Part shown: in pieces, positions 1-6,152 of the stretch
Numbering within the stretch: the first letter of the stretch is position 1
Layout: each line of letters begins with the position of its first letter
Origin: an uncultured Clostridia bacterium
Lineage (GTDB): Bacteria > Bacillota > Clostridia > Oscillospirales > Ruminococcaceae
DNA length: 10,371 bases
NCBI GenBank assembly: GCA_946613705.1
Contig: CAMOFU010000077.1
Location: 1-10,371, forward strand
Direction of reading: 5' to 3'
Translations under genes and position numbers: made by a program
The notes under the pieces: model-generated
Databases searched by the model: none
Seen by the model: only the letters and a program-made list of their open reading frames with translations
Told to the model about the DNA's origin: nothing

Positions 1-71
1 GACGAAAAGCTGGACGGCGCATCTGATGCACAGGGGTCGTGCGGTGTTGCCTAAATACAAACAAAAAACAT
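1..71 (+). other. Unassigned edge segment, possibly the 3' end of a truncated gene
   Basis: Two plus-strand frames are open from the window edge. Frame 1 ends at a TAA at 52-54 with the tail DEKLDGASDAQGSCGVA. Frame 2 ends at a TAA at 71-73 with the tail LMHRGRAVLPKYKQKT. The first leaves a normal gap before the hairpin at 72-108, while the second stop runs into that hairpin. I recognise neither peptide, and the segment could equally be non-coding repeat sequence. A short inverted repeat, GCATC/GATGC, is also present here. Confidence 0.2.
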
Positions 72-108
72 AAGGACACTTCTGCTGTATCACGGCAGAA
101 GTGTCCTT
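72..108. terminator. Hairpin terminator after the ABC exporter operon (copy 1 of a repeated hairpin)
   Basis: A perfect 14-bp stem joins 72-85 (AAGGACACTTCTGC) to 95-108, with inner pairs T86-G94 and G87-C93 closing a 5-base loop. Read on the minus strand, it is followed by ATGTTTTTTG, a good U-tract, so it should end transcription of the exporter operon. Read on the plus strand it is followed by TCTTTG, so it may work in both directions. Nearly the same hairpin occurs at 5869-5905. Confidence 0.75.
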
Positions 109-109
109 T

Positions 110-164
110 CTTTGCGGACGATATTAATAACTATTCACTATTCGCTATTCTCTATTCACTGTTT
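110..164. repeat. ACTATTC 7-base tandem repeats, short form of the larger element at 5915-6050
   Basis: The heptads ACTATTC, ACTATTC, GCTATTC and TCTATTC run from 130 to 157, followed by a decayed unit to 164. Upstream, CTTTGCGGAC at 110-119 is identical to 5961-5970, and TAACTATTCACTATTC at 128-143 is identical to 6000-6015. This looks like a deletion form of the larger element, without its left arm and central hairpins. It ends six bases before the stop codon of the convergent permease gene. Confidence 0.75.
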
Positions 165-169
165 ACCGC

Positions 170-1321
170 TCACACCGTCCTTGATCTTGAGGAGCGCCTT
201 ACGACGAGGGTGAGGAGCATCAGCACTACCGCAAAGGCGAGCTGTATCAGCATATAGCCTGCGAGCTTGCCGCCGTCGAACGGCTCGCGGGCGGTGAGCA
301 TATCGTTTGCCTTGATATACCAGTAGGCGGGGAGGAACCTTGCCGCCGACTTTACACCGTCGCCGAGGACGGAGAGGGGAACGAATACTCCGCAGAGGAA
401 GCTCATGCCGAGGCCGATTATCTGGGTGACGACGTTGAATACGTTCTCTTCAAGGTCGAAGGAGGAAACGAAGATAGCGAGCGATGCCGCCACGAGAGTA
501 AAGATCAGTGAGTTGAGCACTGCGAACCATGCATGGCCGCGGTAGATGCCGCCGTACAGGAACAGGCCCGCGATCATGAAGATAAGCCAGATGGCTATGA
601 CGAATATCGCAGATGCGCCGATGATCTGGAAGGTGACCGAGCGCGGGGTGGTGCCCGAGCAGTCGGTGCGGTAGCGGAGCTCCTTCTTGTTCAGCGAGGA
701 GAGCACGATGCCCAGCGCCGAGAGCATTACCGATATGCAGATATAGGGTATATACTGGAAGTATCCCGAGAACCTGTGGGAGAAGTCCTCCGTGCCGAAG
801 GCATCGTCCGCCTTGAAGGTGACCTCGGTGTCCTTCGAGAGTATCTCGGAGGTGCTGTCAAGAGCTGCGCCGAGCTCGCTGCCCGAGGCAAGGAACGCGC
901 GGACGGTCTTTACATACTCGTTGAGGGTGGTGGACATATAGACGGTCGAGAAGCTCTCTCTGAGGTGGTACTCGCCGAAGAGCTCGTCGCTGCTGCCCGA
1001 GGAAAGGTTTTCCGAAAAGCCCTTTTTGATGACAAGAGCGTAATCCACGGTCGTCCAGTAGAGCTGCTCGGTAAGCTTTTCCTTATCGGCGGCAGTCTCC
1101 TTCAGCTCGTGCTTTTTGCCGATGAATTCGGTGAGTGCCTTTGAAGCCTCGGTGTTGTCCTCATCAATGACCGTGATGCTGAGCTTTGATTCGGTGAACT
1201 CCTTGTTGCTGCCGCCGCTGTAGACGATGCCGAAGCTGATGGCAAGGAATATAATGGTAGTGATGAGCGCCGATTTGGATTTCTTTTTCAGTATCTTGAA
1301 GAATGCTTTAAAGACTTGCAT
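170..1321 (-). CDS. ABC-2 type transporter permease (second permease of the exporter)
   Basis: This 383-residue membrane subunit is encoded last in the exporter operon. The visible layout is one membrane segment near residues 17-35, a large extracytoplasmic domain at about 36-187, and five more segments near 188-209, 231-256, 266-288, 298-320 and 352-374. This is the usual plan of ABC-2 permeases of the NatB/ABC2_membrane_3 kind, which carry substrates out of the cell. It starts at ATG 1321 with AAGGAGG seven bases upstream, and that ribosome site lies within the last codons of the preceding permease gene. The two genes overlap by 14 bases, so translation is probably coupled. It shares the same topology as that upstream gene, which suggests the two form a heterodimer. 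The substrate cannot be read from the sequence; drugs, antimicrobial peptides and ions are all possible. Confidence 0.88.
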   Translation of the reverse strand: MQVFKAFFKILKKKSKSALITTIIFLAISFGIVYSGGSNKEFTESKLSITVIDEDNTEASKALTEFIGKKHELKETAADKEKLTEQLYWTTVDYALVIKKGFSENLSSGSSDELFGEYHLRESFSTVYMSTTLNEYVKTVRAFLASGSELGAALDSTSEILSKDTEVTFKADDAFGTEDFSHRFSGYFQYIPYICISVMLSALGIVLSSLNKKELRYRTDCSGTTPRSVTFQIIGASAIFVIAIWLIFMIAGLFLYGGIYRGHAWFAVLNSLIFTLVAASLAIFVSSFDLEENVFNVVTQIIGLGMSFLCGVFVPLSVLGDGVKSAARFLPAYWYIKANDMLTAREPFDGGKLAGYMLIQLAFAVVLMLLTLVVRRSSRSRTV

Positions 1322-2441
1322 ATTTGCGCCTCCTTGTAAGGATAAAGCCGATCACGGAGAACAGCAGGGTCATGCCCAGCATTGTTACGATCTTGACTGT
1401 GTAGATCTTTGTATCGGTGAAAACGTTCAGGCAGTGGAAGGAATCGGTTATCACGGCTGCGGGGTTGATATCGTTGACTATCGGGAGCTTCTCGGCGATG
1501 ATAGCCTTCATATCGGCGACCATGAGTCCGCTGAGGAAGCAGAGGGACATTATAACACCCGTCAGCACGCCCTGCTTGGTATCATATGAGCCTGCGCCTA
1601 TCGAGCCTACCGCAAAGCCGATGCTCACGCCGAGGATACCCGAGAGTATCGCGGAGAGGTAGACGAGCCCCAGCCTGTCGCCGAAATCTATCTTGAGTAT
1701 GAAGCGCATATAGCTCACTCCGACGACCATGCAGAACGACTGGAGGATGAAGCGGCTGATAAGGCAGGCTGCAAGGCTGATGCTCTTGGGAGTGGGCGAG
1801 CAGTTCTTTCTGGCACCGAGCGCCGAGAGGTTCGCCTGATTGTCCACCGCGGTCGAAAGCCCGATAAGTGCGCCGAACAGTGCGACCATTGCGATGAGGT
1901 TATAGAAATACTCGTTGAAGTAATCCATGTTGCCTTCCGTGAGCTTTTCCTCGCTGACGGAGTTCAGCTCCTTCATGAGCTCTGCCGATACAGCGGGTAT
2001 CGACGCGGGGTCCTTTGATGCCGCTTCGGTGATGACCGATACTCGTGAATTGAACTGGTCGCAGAAGGTCTTCAGGAGAGTCTCCTCCATACCGATGCCC
2101 GCTACGGTGAGCGAGAGCTTTCTGTCTTCCGAATAGATGATGCCCTGTACATCGCCGTCGGAGAGCAGCTTTTCAGCCTCCTCCTTATCGGCATAGGTGA
2201 CCTTCATCAGCGGGTTTTCCGAGCTCTCCATACTGTCAAGCACACCTCTGAGCTCGGTGCTGCCGTCGTTTGTGACTACTGCGGCGGGGACCGACTTGAA
2301 CAGCTCCACGCTCTCGTAGACATTTCCGAATGCAATCTTGAAGAGCGTGCTGAGCGCTATCGGGAAGATCAGCAGCCATATGAGCATCACCCTTGCACGG
2401 AGCCCCGAGCGCAGGGAGTATTTAAGGTCGTGAAGAAACAT
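1308..2441 (-). CDS. ABC-2 type transporter permease (first permease of the exporter)
   Basis: This 377-residue membrane subunit lies between the ATPase and the second permease. A cytoplasmic N-terminus leads into a membrane segment at about 17-37. An extracytoplasmic domain at about 38-177 follows, then five more segments near 178-199, 221-247, 257-281, 290-310 and 346-369, and a basic tail (TRRRKYASL). This fits the ABC-2 permease family. The start is ATG 2441 with AAGGAGG six bases upstream. That site is formed by the last codons of the ATPase gene, whose TAA ends one base before this ATG, so the two are almost certainly translationally coupled. No substrate can be inferred. Weak sequence similarity to its partner beyond topology suggests an old duplication. 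Confidence 0.88.
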   Translation of the reverse strand: MFLHDLKYSLRSGLRARVMLIWLLIFPIALSTLFKIAFGNVYESVELFKSVPAAVVTNDGSTELRGVLDSMESSENPLMKVTYADKEEAEKLLSDGDVQGIIYSEDRKLSLTVAGIGMEETLLKTFCDQFNSRVSVITEAASKDPASIPAVSAELMKELNSVSEEKLTEGNMDYFNEYFYNLIAMVALFGALIGLSTAVDNQANLSALGARKNCSPTPKSISLAACLISRFILQSFCMVVGVSYMRFILKIDFGDRLGLVYLSAILSGILGVSIGFAVGSIGAGSYDTKQGVLTGVIMSLCFLSGLMVADMKAIIAEKLPIVNDINPAAVITDSFHCLNVFTDTKIYTVKIVTMLGMTLLFSVIGFILTRRRKYASL

Positions 2442-2442
2442 A

Positions 2443-3393
2443 TTAGTCCTCCTTATCTCTGAGAGCCTTGCCCGTTATCTCGAGGAACACATCGTTGAGA
2501 GTGGGCAGCTCGCTGTAAACGCGGCCGATGTGCATATCGTGCTTTTGCAGCACGTCGAGCACTCTTATCAGGTTGTGCTTGCCGCCCGAGCAGTAAACGT
2601 GGAGCTTGCCGTCGGTGTATTCGTTCTTATATACATGGGGCAGGGCTGCCACCTCGGCATTGACCTCGGCTGAGGGCTCTGCGACCTCTATCGAGATCGT
2701 TTCGGTATTCTTTATCATCTTTTTGAGCTCTTCCTTGCTGCCCTCAGCGACCTTATGCCCCTTATCCATTATCGCGATGCGGGTGCAGATCTGCTCTACC
2801 TCCTCCATATAGTGAGAGGTGTAGATGATCGTTGCGCCGTCACGGTTGAGCTGCTCGATGCCCTCGAGGATCTTGTTGCGGCTCTGGGGGTCTACGGCTA
2901 CGGTCGGCTCATCGAGGATTATCAGCTTCGGCTTATGGGCGATGCCGCAGGCGATGTTCAGTCTTCTCAGCAGGCCGCCCGAGAGCTTCCGGGGATAGAA
3001 CTTGGTGAAGTCCTCGAGACCCACGAACCTGATCGCCTCCTCGACGTACTGCTTTCTCTTAGCCTTATCGGTGATGTAGAGGCCGCAGAAGTAGTCGATA
3101 TTATCCATGACCGTAAGCTCGTTGAATACGGCGACGTTCTGCATGATGATGCCGATTTCGCGCTTGATATCGTAAGAGGTGGGTGTCATCGGCTTGCCGA
3201 AGATCTCGATAGTGCCCTTGTCATATGCGAGCAGCGAGAGCAGGCAGTTTATCGTGGTGGTCTTGCCCGAGCCGTTCGGTCCGAGCAGCCCGAACACCTC
3301 GCCCTCCTTTATCTCCAGCGAGAGGTGATCGAGAGCGATGAGCTCCTTATACCTTTTTACAAGATTGTCTATCTTAACTACTGTGTTTGCCAT
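2443..3393 (-). CDS. ABC transporter ATP-binding protein (exporter ATPase)
   Basis: This 316-residue ATPase would power the two permeases encoded downstream. Motifs in order are Walker A GPNGSGKT (38-45), the Q-loop Gln85, signature LSGGLLRR (137-144, Leu where Gln or Met is more usual), Walker B LIILDEP (157-163), a D-loop region VDPQSR (167-172) and the H-loop His194. A C-terminal extension of about 90 residues is typical of ATPases in ABC-2 exporters. The frame stays open upstream to 3495, but ATG 3393 is chosen for two reasons. It has AAGGAGGA at 3401-3408, and the promoter at 3437-3465 lies downstream of the longer start, so the longer protein could not be made from it. The substrate is unknown. 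Confidence 0.92.
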   Translation of the reverse strand: MANTVVKIDNLVKRYKELIALDHLSLEIKEGEVFGLLGPNGSGKTTTINCLLSLLAYDKGTIEIFGKPMTPTSYDIKREIGIIMQNVAVFNELTVMDNIDYFCGLYITDKAKRKQYVEEAIRFVGLEDFTKFYPRKLSGGLLRRLNIACGIAHKPKLIILDEPTVAVDPQSRNKILEGIEQLNRDGATIIYTSHYMEEVEQICTRIAIMDKGHKVAEGSKEELKKMIKNTETISIEVAEPSAEVNAEVAALPHVYKNEYTDGKLHVYCSGGKHNLIRVLDVLQKHDMHIGRVYSELPTLNDVFLEITGKALRDKED

Positions 3394-3408
3394 TGCGATG
3401 TCCTCCTT

Positions 3409-3432
3409 GTTGTTTTCTGTGTTGTTTTCTGT
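3409..3432. repeat. 12-bp tandem duplication in the exporter operon leader
   Basis: GTTGTTTTCTGT occurs twice in direct succession (3409-3420 and 3421-3432). It lies between the likely transcription start near 3430 and the ribosome binding site at 3401-3408. It could be a simple slippage duplication or a binding site. Confidence 0.8.
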
Positions 3433-3436
3433 ATCC

Positions 3437-3465
3437 ATTATAGCATCTGCGAAAACGTTTGTGAA
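3437..3465 (-). promoter_or_regulatory. Sigma-A promoter of the ABC exporter operon
   Basis: On the minus strand, TTCACA (3465-3460, five of six consensus bases) and TATAAT (3442-3437) are separated by 17 bases. Transcription would start near 3430, giving a leader of about 37 bases. An inverted repeat AAGTG-CGT-CACTT (3469-3481) lies just upstream of the -35 and might be an operator, although no regulator gene is adjacent. Confidence 0.7.
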
Positions 3466-3509
3466 GTGAAGTGCGTCACTTTTTCGATGTGACAAATGTA
3501 ATCACCGCA

Positions 3510-3543
3510 CCGCGGCTTAGCCCCTCCTGCCGCGCCGCGGCTT
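3510..3543. repeat. GC-rich island with CCGCGGCTT direct repeats and a hairpin
   Basis: CCGCGGCTT occurs at 3510-3518 and 3535-3543. CGCGGC (3511-3516) can pair with GCCGCG (3529-3534) across a 12-base loop. The island sits in the otherwise AT-rich gap 3394-3737 between the two divergent promoters. I see no gene in that gap, and the island's role is unknown. Confidence 0.5.
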
Positions 3544-3617
3544 GCGTTTTGTGTATTATGCACGGGGAAGGTTTAATTTTTTGTTCATAATCACGAAAAG
3601 AAAAGCAGAAAAAGCTA

Positions 3618-3646
3618 TTGCAATTTGTGTGAAAATAGTATATAAT
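3618..3646 (+). promoter_or_regulatory. Sigma-A promoter of the EF-G-like gene
   Basis: TTGCAA (3618-3623) and a perfect TATAAT (3641-3646) are separated by 17 bases. Transcription would start near 3653, giving a leader of about 85 bases before the TTG start at 3738. A weaker -10-like TACAAT lies at 3682-3687 but lacks a good -35. Confidence 0.65.
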
Positions 3647-3737
3647 TATTCTATCGGTTTGTGTTTTTGTTGTGCATTTATTACAATCTGACAAAATTTA
3701 ACAAACTGCAAGTTTTTTACGCAAGGAGAGAATCGAT

Positions 3738-5816
3738 TTGAAAACCTACGAAAGCACTCATATCAAGAACATTGCAGTCGCAGGACACGGCGGCTCAGGC
3801 AAGACCTCGCTCGTTGAGGCTCTGCTCTTCAAGAGCGGCGCTTCCGACCGTCTCGGCAAGATAGCTGACGGCAACACCGTTTCGGACTTCACCGCCGAGG
3901 AGATCAGAAGAAAGTGCTCTGTATATACCTCGCTGTCCAGCTTTGAAAGAGACGGCTTCAAGATCAATCTGCTCGACACCCCCGGTCTTTTCGACTACGA
4001 GGCGGGCATGGTCGAGGGCATCAATGCCGCGGGCTGCGTTATGATAACCGTTTCAGCCAAGTCGGGCGTTAAGGTCGGCACCCACAAGGCATATGACTAT
4101 GCCGAGGAGGCAGGCAAGCCGAGAATGTTCGTGGTCACCAAGCTCGATGACGAGAACGCCAACTTCAACAATGTGCTGACACAGCTCAAGACCGAGTTCG
4201 GTCCGACGGTGTGCCCTGTTATCGTACCCGTTATCGCAGAGCGGAAGGTAGTCTCCTATGTGAATCTGATCGAGATGAAGGCATACAAGTATGAGAACGG
4301 CAATGCGGTCGAGACAGATATGCCGACTGCCGAGGTCGCGGCTAACATGGAATACCGTATCGACGGACTTATCGAGGCGGTCTCGGAGGCTGTTGCGGAG
4401 ACTGACGAGGAGCTGATGGAGAAGTTCTTCTCGGGCGAATCGTTCACGCAGAAGGAGCTTATCGACGGTATACACAACGGCATGAACAAGGGCATCATCA
4501 CACCTGTTGTCTGCTGCTCGGCTGTTGATCTGTCGGGTATAGATATGCTGCTGAAGGAGATCTCGCTGCTGCTGCCCGCTCCCTCGGACAATGACACGAA
4601 GGAGGCTGTTGATGCCAACGGCGAGCCTGTTGAGATCAAGTGCGACAAGGACGCTCCGCTCTCGGCATTCGTATTCAAGACGGTAGCCGACCCGTTCGTG
4701 GGCAAGATGAGCTTTATAAAGGTACACTCGGGAGTTCTGAAGACCAATAAGGACGTTATCAATGCGACCACAGGTTCGACAGAGAAGGTGGGCAAGCTGA
4801 TGACTCTGCTGGGCAAGAAGCAGATCGAGGTGACAGAGGCTAACTGCGGTGACATCGTGGTCGCTACGAAGATGAACATAAACACGAACGACACTATCTG
4901 CGATGCCTCGAGAGTAGTCAGGTTTGAGGCTATAAAATTCCCGAAGCCGACCTATGCGCAGGCGGTAAAGGCGAAGGGCTCGGGCGACGAGGCAAAGATC
5001 TCGGGAGCTATCGCAAGGCTGCTGGAGGAGGACAAGACGCTGAGATACGAGCAGAATCCCGACACGCTGGAGATGATACTGACGACGCTCGGCGGACTGC
5101 ATCTTGACTCGGTAGCGGGCAGGCTGCACGACACCTTCGGAGTGGACATCGAGACCTCTGCGCCGAAGATCGCGTACAAGGAGACTATCCGCAAGAAGGT
5201 AAAGGTACAGGGCAGGCACAAGAAGCAGTCGGGCGGACACGGACAGTTCGGTGATGTATGGATCGAATTCGAGCCGTGCATCGGGGACGATCTGGTGTTT
5301 GAGGAGAGAGTATTCGGCGGTGCGGTACCTAAGAACTTCTTCCCTGCTGTAGAAAAGGGCTTGCAGGAGTGTGTGAAGAAGGGTGTACTGGCGGGCTTCC
5401 CCGTTGTCGGGCTGAAGGCGATACTGGTAGACGGTTCGTATCACCCTGTTGACTCCTCTGAAATGGCATTCAAGATCGCGGCATCGTTAGCGTTCAAGGA
5501 AGGTATACCGAAGGCGGAGCCCATGCTGCTGGAGCCTATCGACAATCTGTCGGTGCTGGTGCCCGACGAGAACACGGGCGACATGATCGGCGAGCTGAAC
5601 AAGCGCCGCGGCAGAGTTCTGGGAATGAATCCGTCCGAGAAGAAGGGACTGACCGAGGTAGTTGCCGAGGTGCCCGAGGCTGAGATGGCGGACTTCACGA
5701 TGACACTGAGACAGATGACGCAGGGCCGCGGCTCCTACACCTTAGAGCTTGCGAGATACGATCAGCTGCCGAGCAATCTGGTAGCCACCGTTATAGCTAA
5801 CAACAAGGTAGAGTGA
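3738..5816 (+). CDS. Elongation factor G-like GTPase (EF-G2 type)
   Basis: This 692-residue translational GTPase has the full EF-G length. The GTPase domain has G1 GHGGSGKTS (16-24), a switch I region with Ser61 where EF-G has Thr, G3 DTPGLFD (80-86), G4 TKLD (134-137) and a G5-like SAVD (261-264). Domain IV hallmarks are intact: QSGGHGQFGDVW near 497-508 and VDSSEMAFKIAAS near 571-583. The C-terminus carries GRGSYTLE. Canonical EF-G has DTPGH and NKMD, so the catalytic His is Leu84 here and the guanine-contacting Asn is Thr134. With AGHGGSGKTS at the P-loop, this points to the EF-G-like EF-G2/FusA2 branch, not the housekeeping FusA. No rpsL, rpsG or tuf neighbour is present. It starts at TTG 3738 with AAGGAGAG (3723-3730) seven bases upstream. 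Its precise cellular role is not established by the sequence. Confidence 0.88.
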   Translation: MKTYESTHIKNIAVAGHGGSGKTSLVEALLFKSGASDRLGKIADGNTVSDFTAEEIRRKCSVYTSLSSFERDGFKINLLDTPGLFDYEAGMVEGINAAGCVMITVSAKSGVKVGTHKAYDYAEEAGKPRMFVVTKLDDENANFNNVLTQLKTEFGPTVCPVIVPVIAERKVVSYVNLIEMKAYKYENGNAVETDMPTAEVAANMEYRIDGLIEAVSEAVAETDEELMEKFFSGESFTQKELIDGIHNGMNKGIITPVVCCSAVDLSGIDMLLKEISLLLPAPSDNDTKEAVDANGEPVEIKCDKDAPLSAFVFKTVADPFVGKMSFIKVHSGVLKTNKDVINATTGSTEKVGKLMTLLGKKQIEVTEANCGDIVVATKMNINTNDTICDASRVVRFEAIKFPKPTYAQAVKAKGSGDEAKISGAIARLLEEDKTLRYEQNPDTLEMILTTLGGLHLDSVAGRLHDTFGVDIETSAPKIAYKETIRKKVKVQGRHKKQSGGHGQFGDVWIEFEPCIGDDLVFEERVFGGAVPKNFFPAVEKGLQECVKKGVLAGFPVVGLKAILVDGSYHPVDSSEMAFKIAASLAFKEGIPKAEPMLLEPIDNLSVLVPDENTGDMIGELNKRRGRVLGMNPSEKKGLTEVVAEVPEAEMADFTMTLRQMTQGRGSYTLELARYDQLPSNLVATVIANNKVE

Positions 5817-5868
5817 TATCAGCTGCCCCGAGGCATCAAACGCGGGGATCATAAAGATCAGATCATTT

Positions 5869-5905
5869 AAAGACACTTCTGCTGTATAGCGGCAGAAGTG
5901 TCTTT
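5869..5905. terminator. Hairpin terminator after the EF-G-like gene (copy 2 of the repeated hairpin)
   Basis: A perfect 14-bp stem joins 5869-5882 (AAAGACACTTCTGC) to 5892-5905. Two more inner pairs close the 5-base loop TATAG. The plus strand continues TCTTTGCG, a short U-tract. The hairpin lies about 50 bases after the EF-G-like stop and between convergent genes, so it may block both directions. It matches 72-108 except for a pair swapped in both arms (G74-C106 against A5871-T5903) and changes in the loop region. Confidence 0.7.
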
Positions 5906-5914
5906 GCGTATAAC

Positions 5915-6050
5915 GAATAGTGAATAGAGAATAGAAAATAGTGAATAGTTAAGGTGTCCGCTTTGCGGACATAATTTAACATCGCCAAAGGCGATACCTT
6001 AACTATTCACTATTCACTATTCGTTATTCACTATTCACTATTCTCTATCC
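5915..6050. repeat. Compound inverted repeat of 7-base units with two inner hairpins
   Basis: Five GAATAG(T/A)-type heptads (5915-5949) face about seven ACTATTC-type heptads (6002-6050). The arms pair perfectly over 18 bp (5938-5955 with 5996-6013) and imperfectly beyond. Between them are two small hairpins: GTCCGC-TTT-GCGGAC (5956-5970) and ATCGCC-AAA-GGCGAT (5981-5995). The whole could fold as a three-way junction in RNA or a cruciform in DNA. It occupies most of the gap 5817-6152 between convergent genes, where no gene is seen. It resembles a dispersed, non-autonomous repeat; no transposase is visible. Confidence 0.85.
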
Positions 6051-6091
6051 GCGACGAGCTTCGGCTCGGTCATCACTCGGGAGCAGAGCGG

Positions 6092-6118
6092 CGGGTGCAG
6101 GCAGATCGCCTGTACCCG
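6092..6118 (-). terminator. Possible hairpin terminator downstream of clpB
   Basis: CGGGTGCAGGC (6092-6102) pairs with GCCTGTACCCG (6108-6118) through 11 pairs, one of them a G-T wobble, with loop AGATC. It lies 34 bases past the clpB stop. On the minus strand no U-tract follows, so it may be a 3'-end stabiliser and not an intrinsic terminator. A smaller stem, CGAGC-TTCG-GCTCG, is at 6055-6068. Confidence 0.4.
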
Positions 6119-6152
6119 TCATTTCTGCTGTTTGGTATACCGATGGAGCCGA

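Noticed and set aside
39..257. 72-residue plus-strand open frame across the left hairpin
   Set aside because: It reads through the terminator hairpin and the 7-base repeats and into the permease antisense, with no ribosome site.
3394..3495. N-terminal extension of the ABC ATPase to ATG 3495
   Set aside because: The extension crosses the operon's own promoter and 12-bp repeats, while the ATG at 3393 has an ideal ribosome site.
4053..5444. 463-residue minus-strand open frame opposite the EF-G-like gene
   Set aside because: It is antisense to a clearly conserved gene, has Arg/Leu-rich composition with no recognisable motif, and is explained by the codon bias of the sense strand.
3738..5816. 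Tetracycline ribosomal-protection protein (Tet(M)-like)
   Set aside because: The P-loop AGHGGSGKTS and the domain IV motifs follow EF-G-like proteins, not the AHVDAGKTT start typical of Tet(M).
5915..6050. CRISPR-like array
   Set aside because: The units are 7 bases with no unique spacers and are arranged as opposed arrays, so this is a short tandem and inverted repeat with no cas genes.
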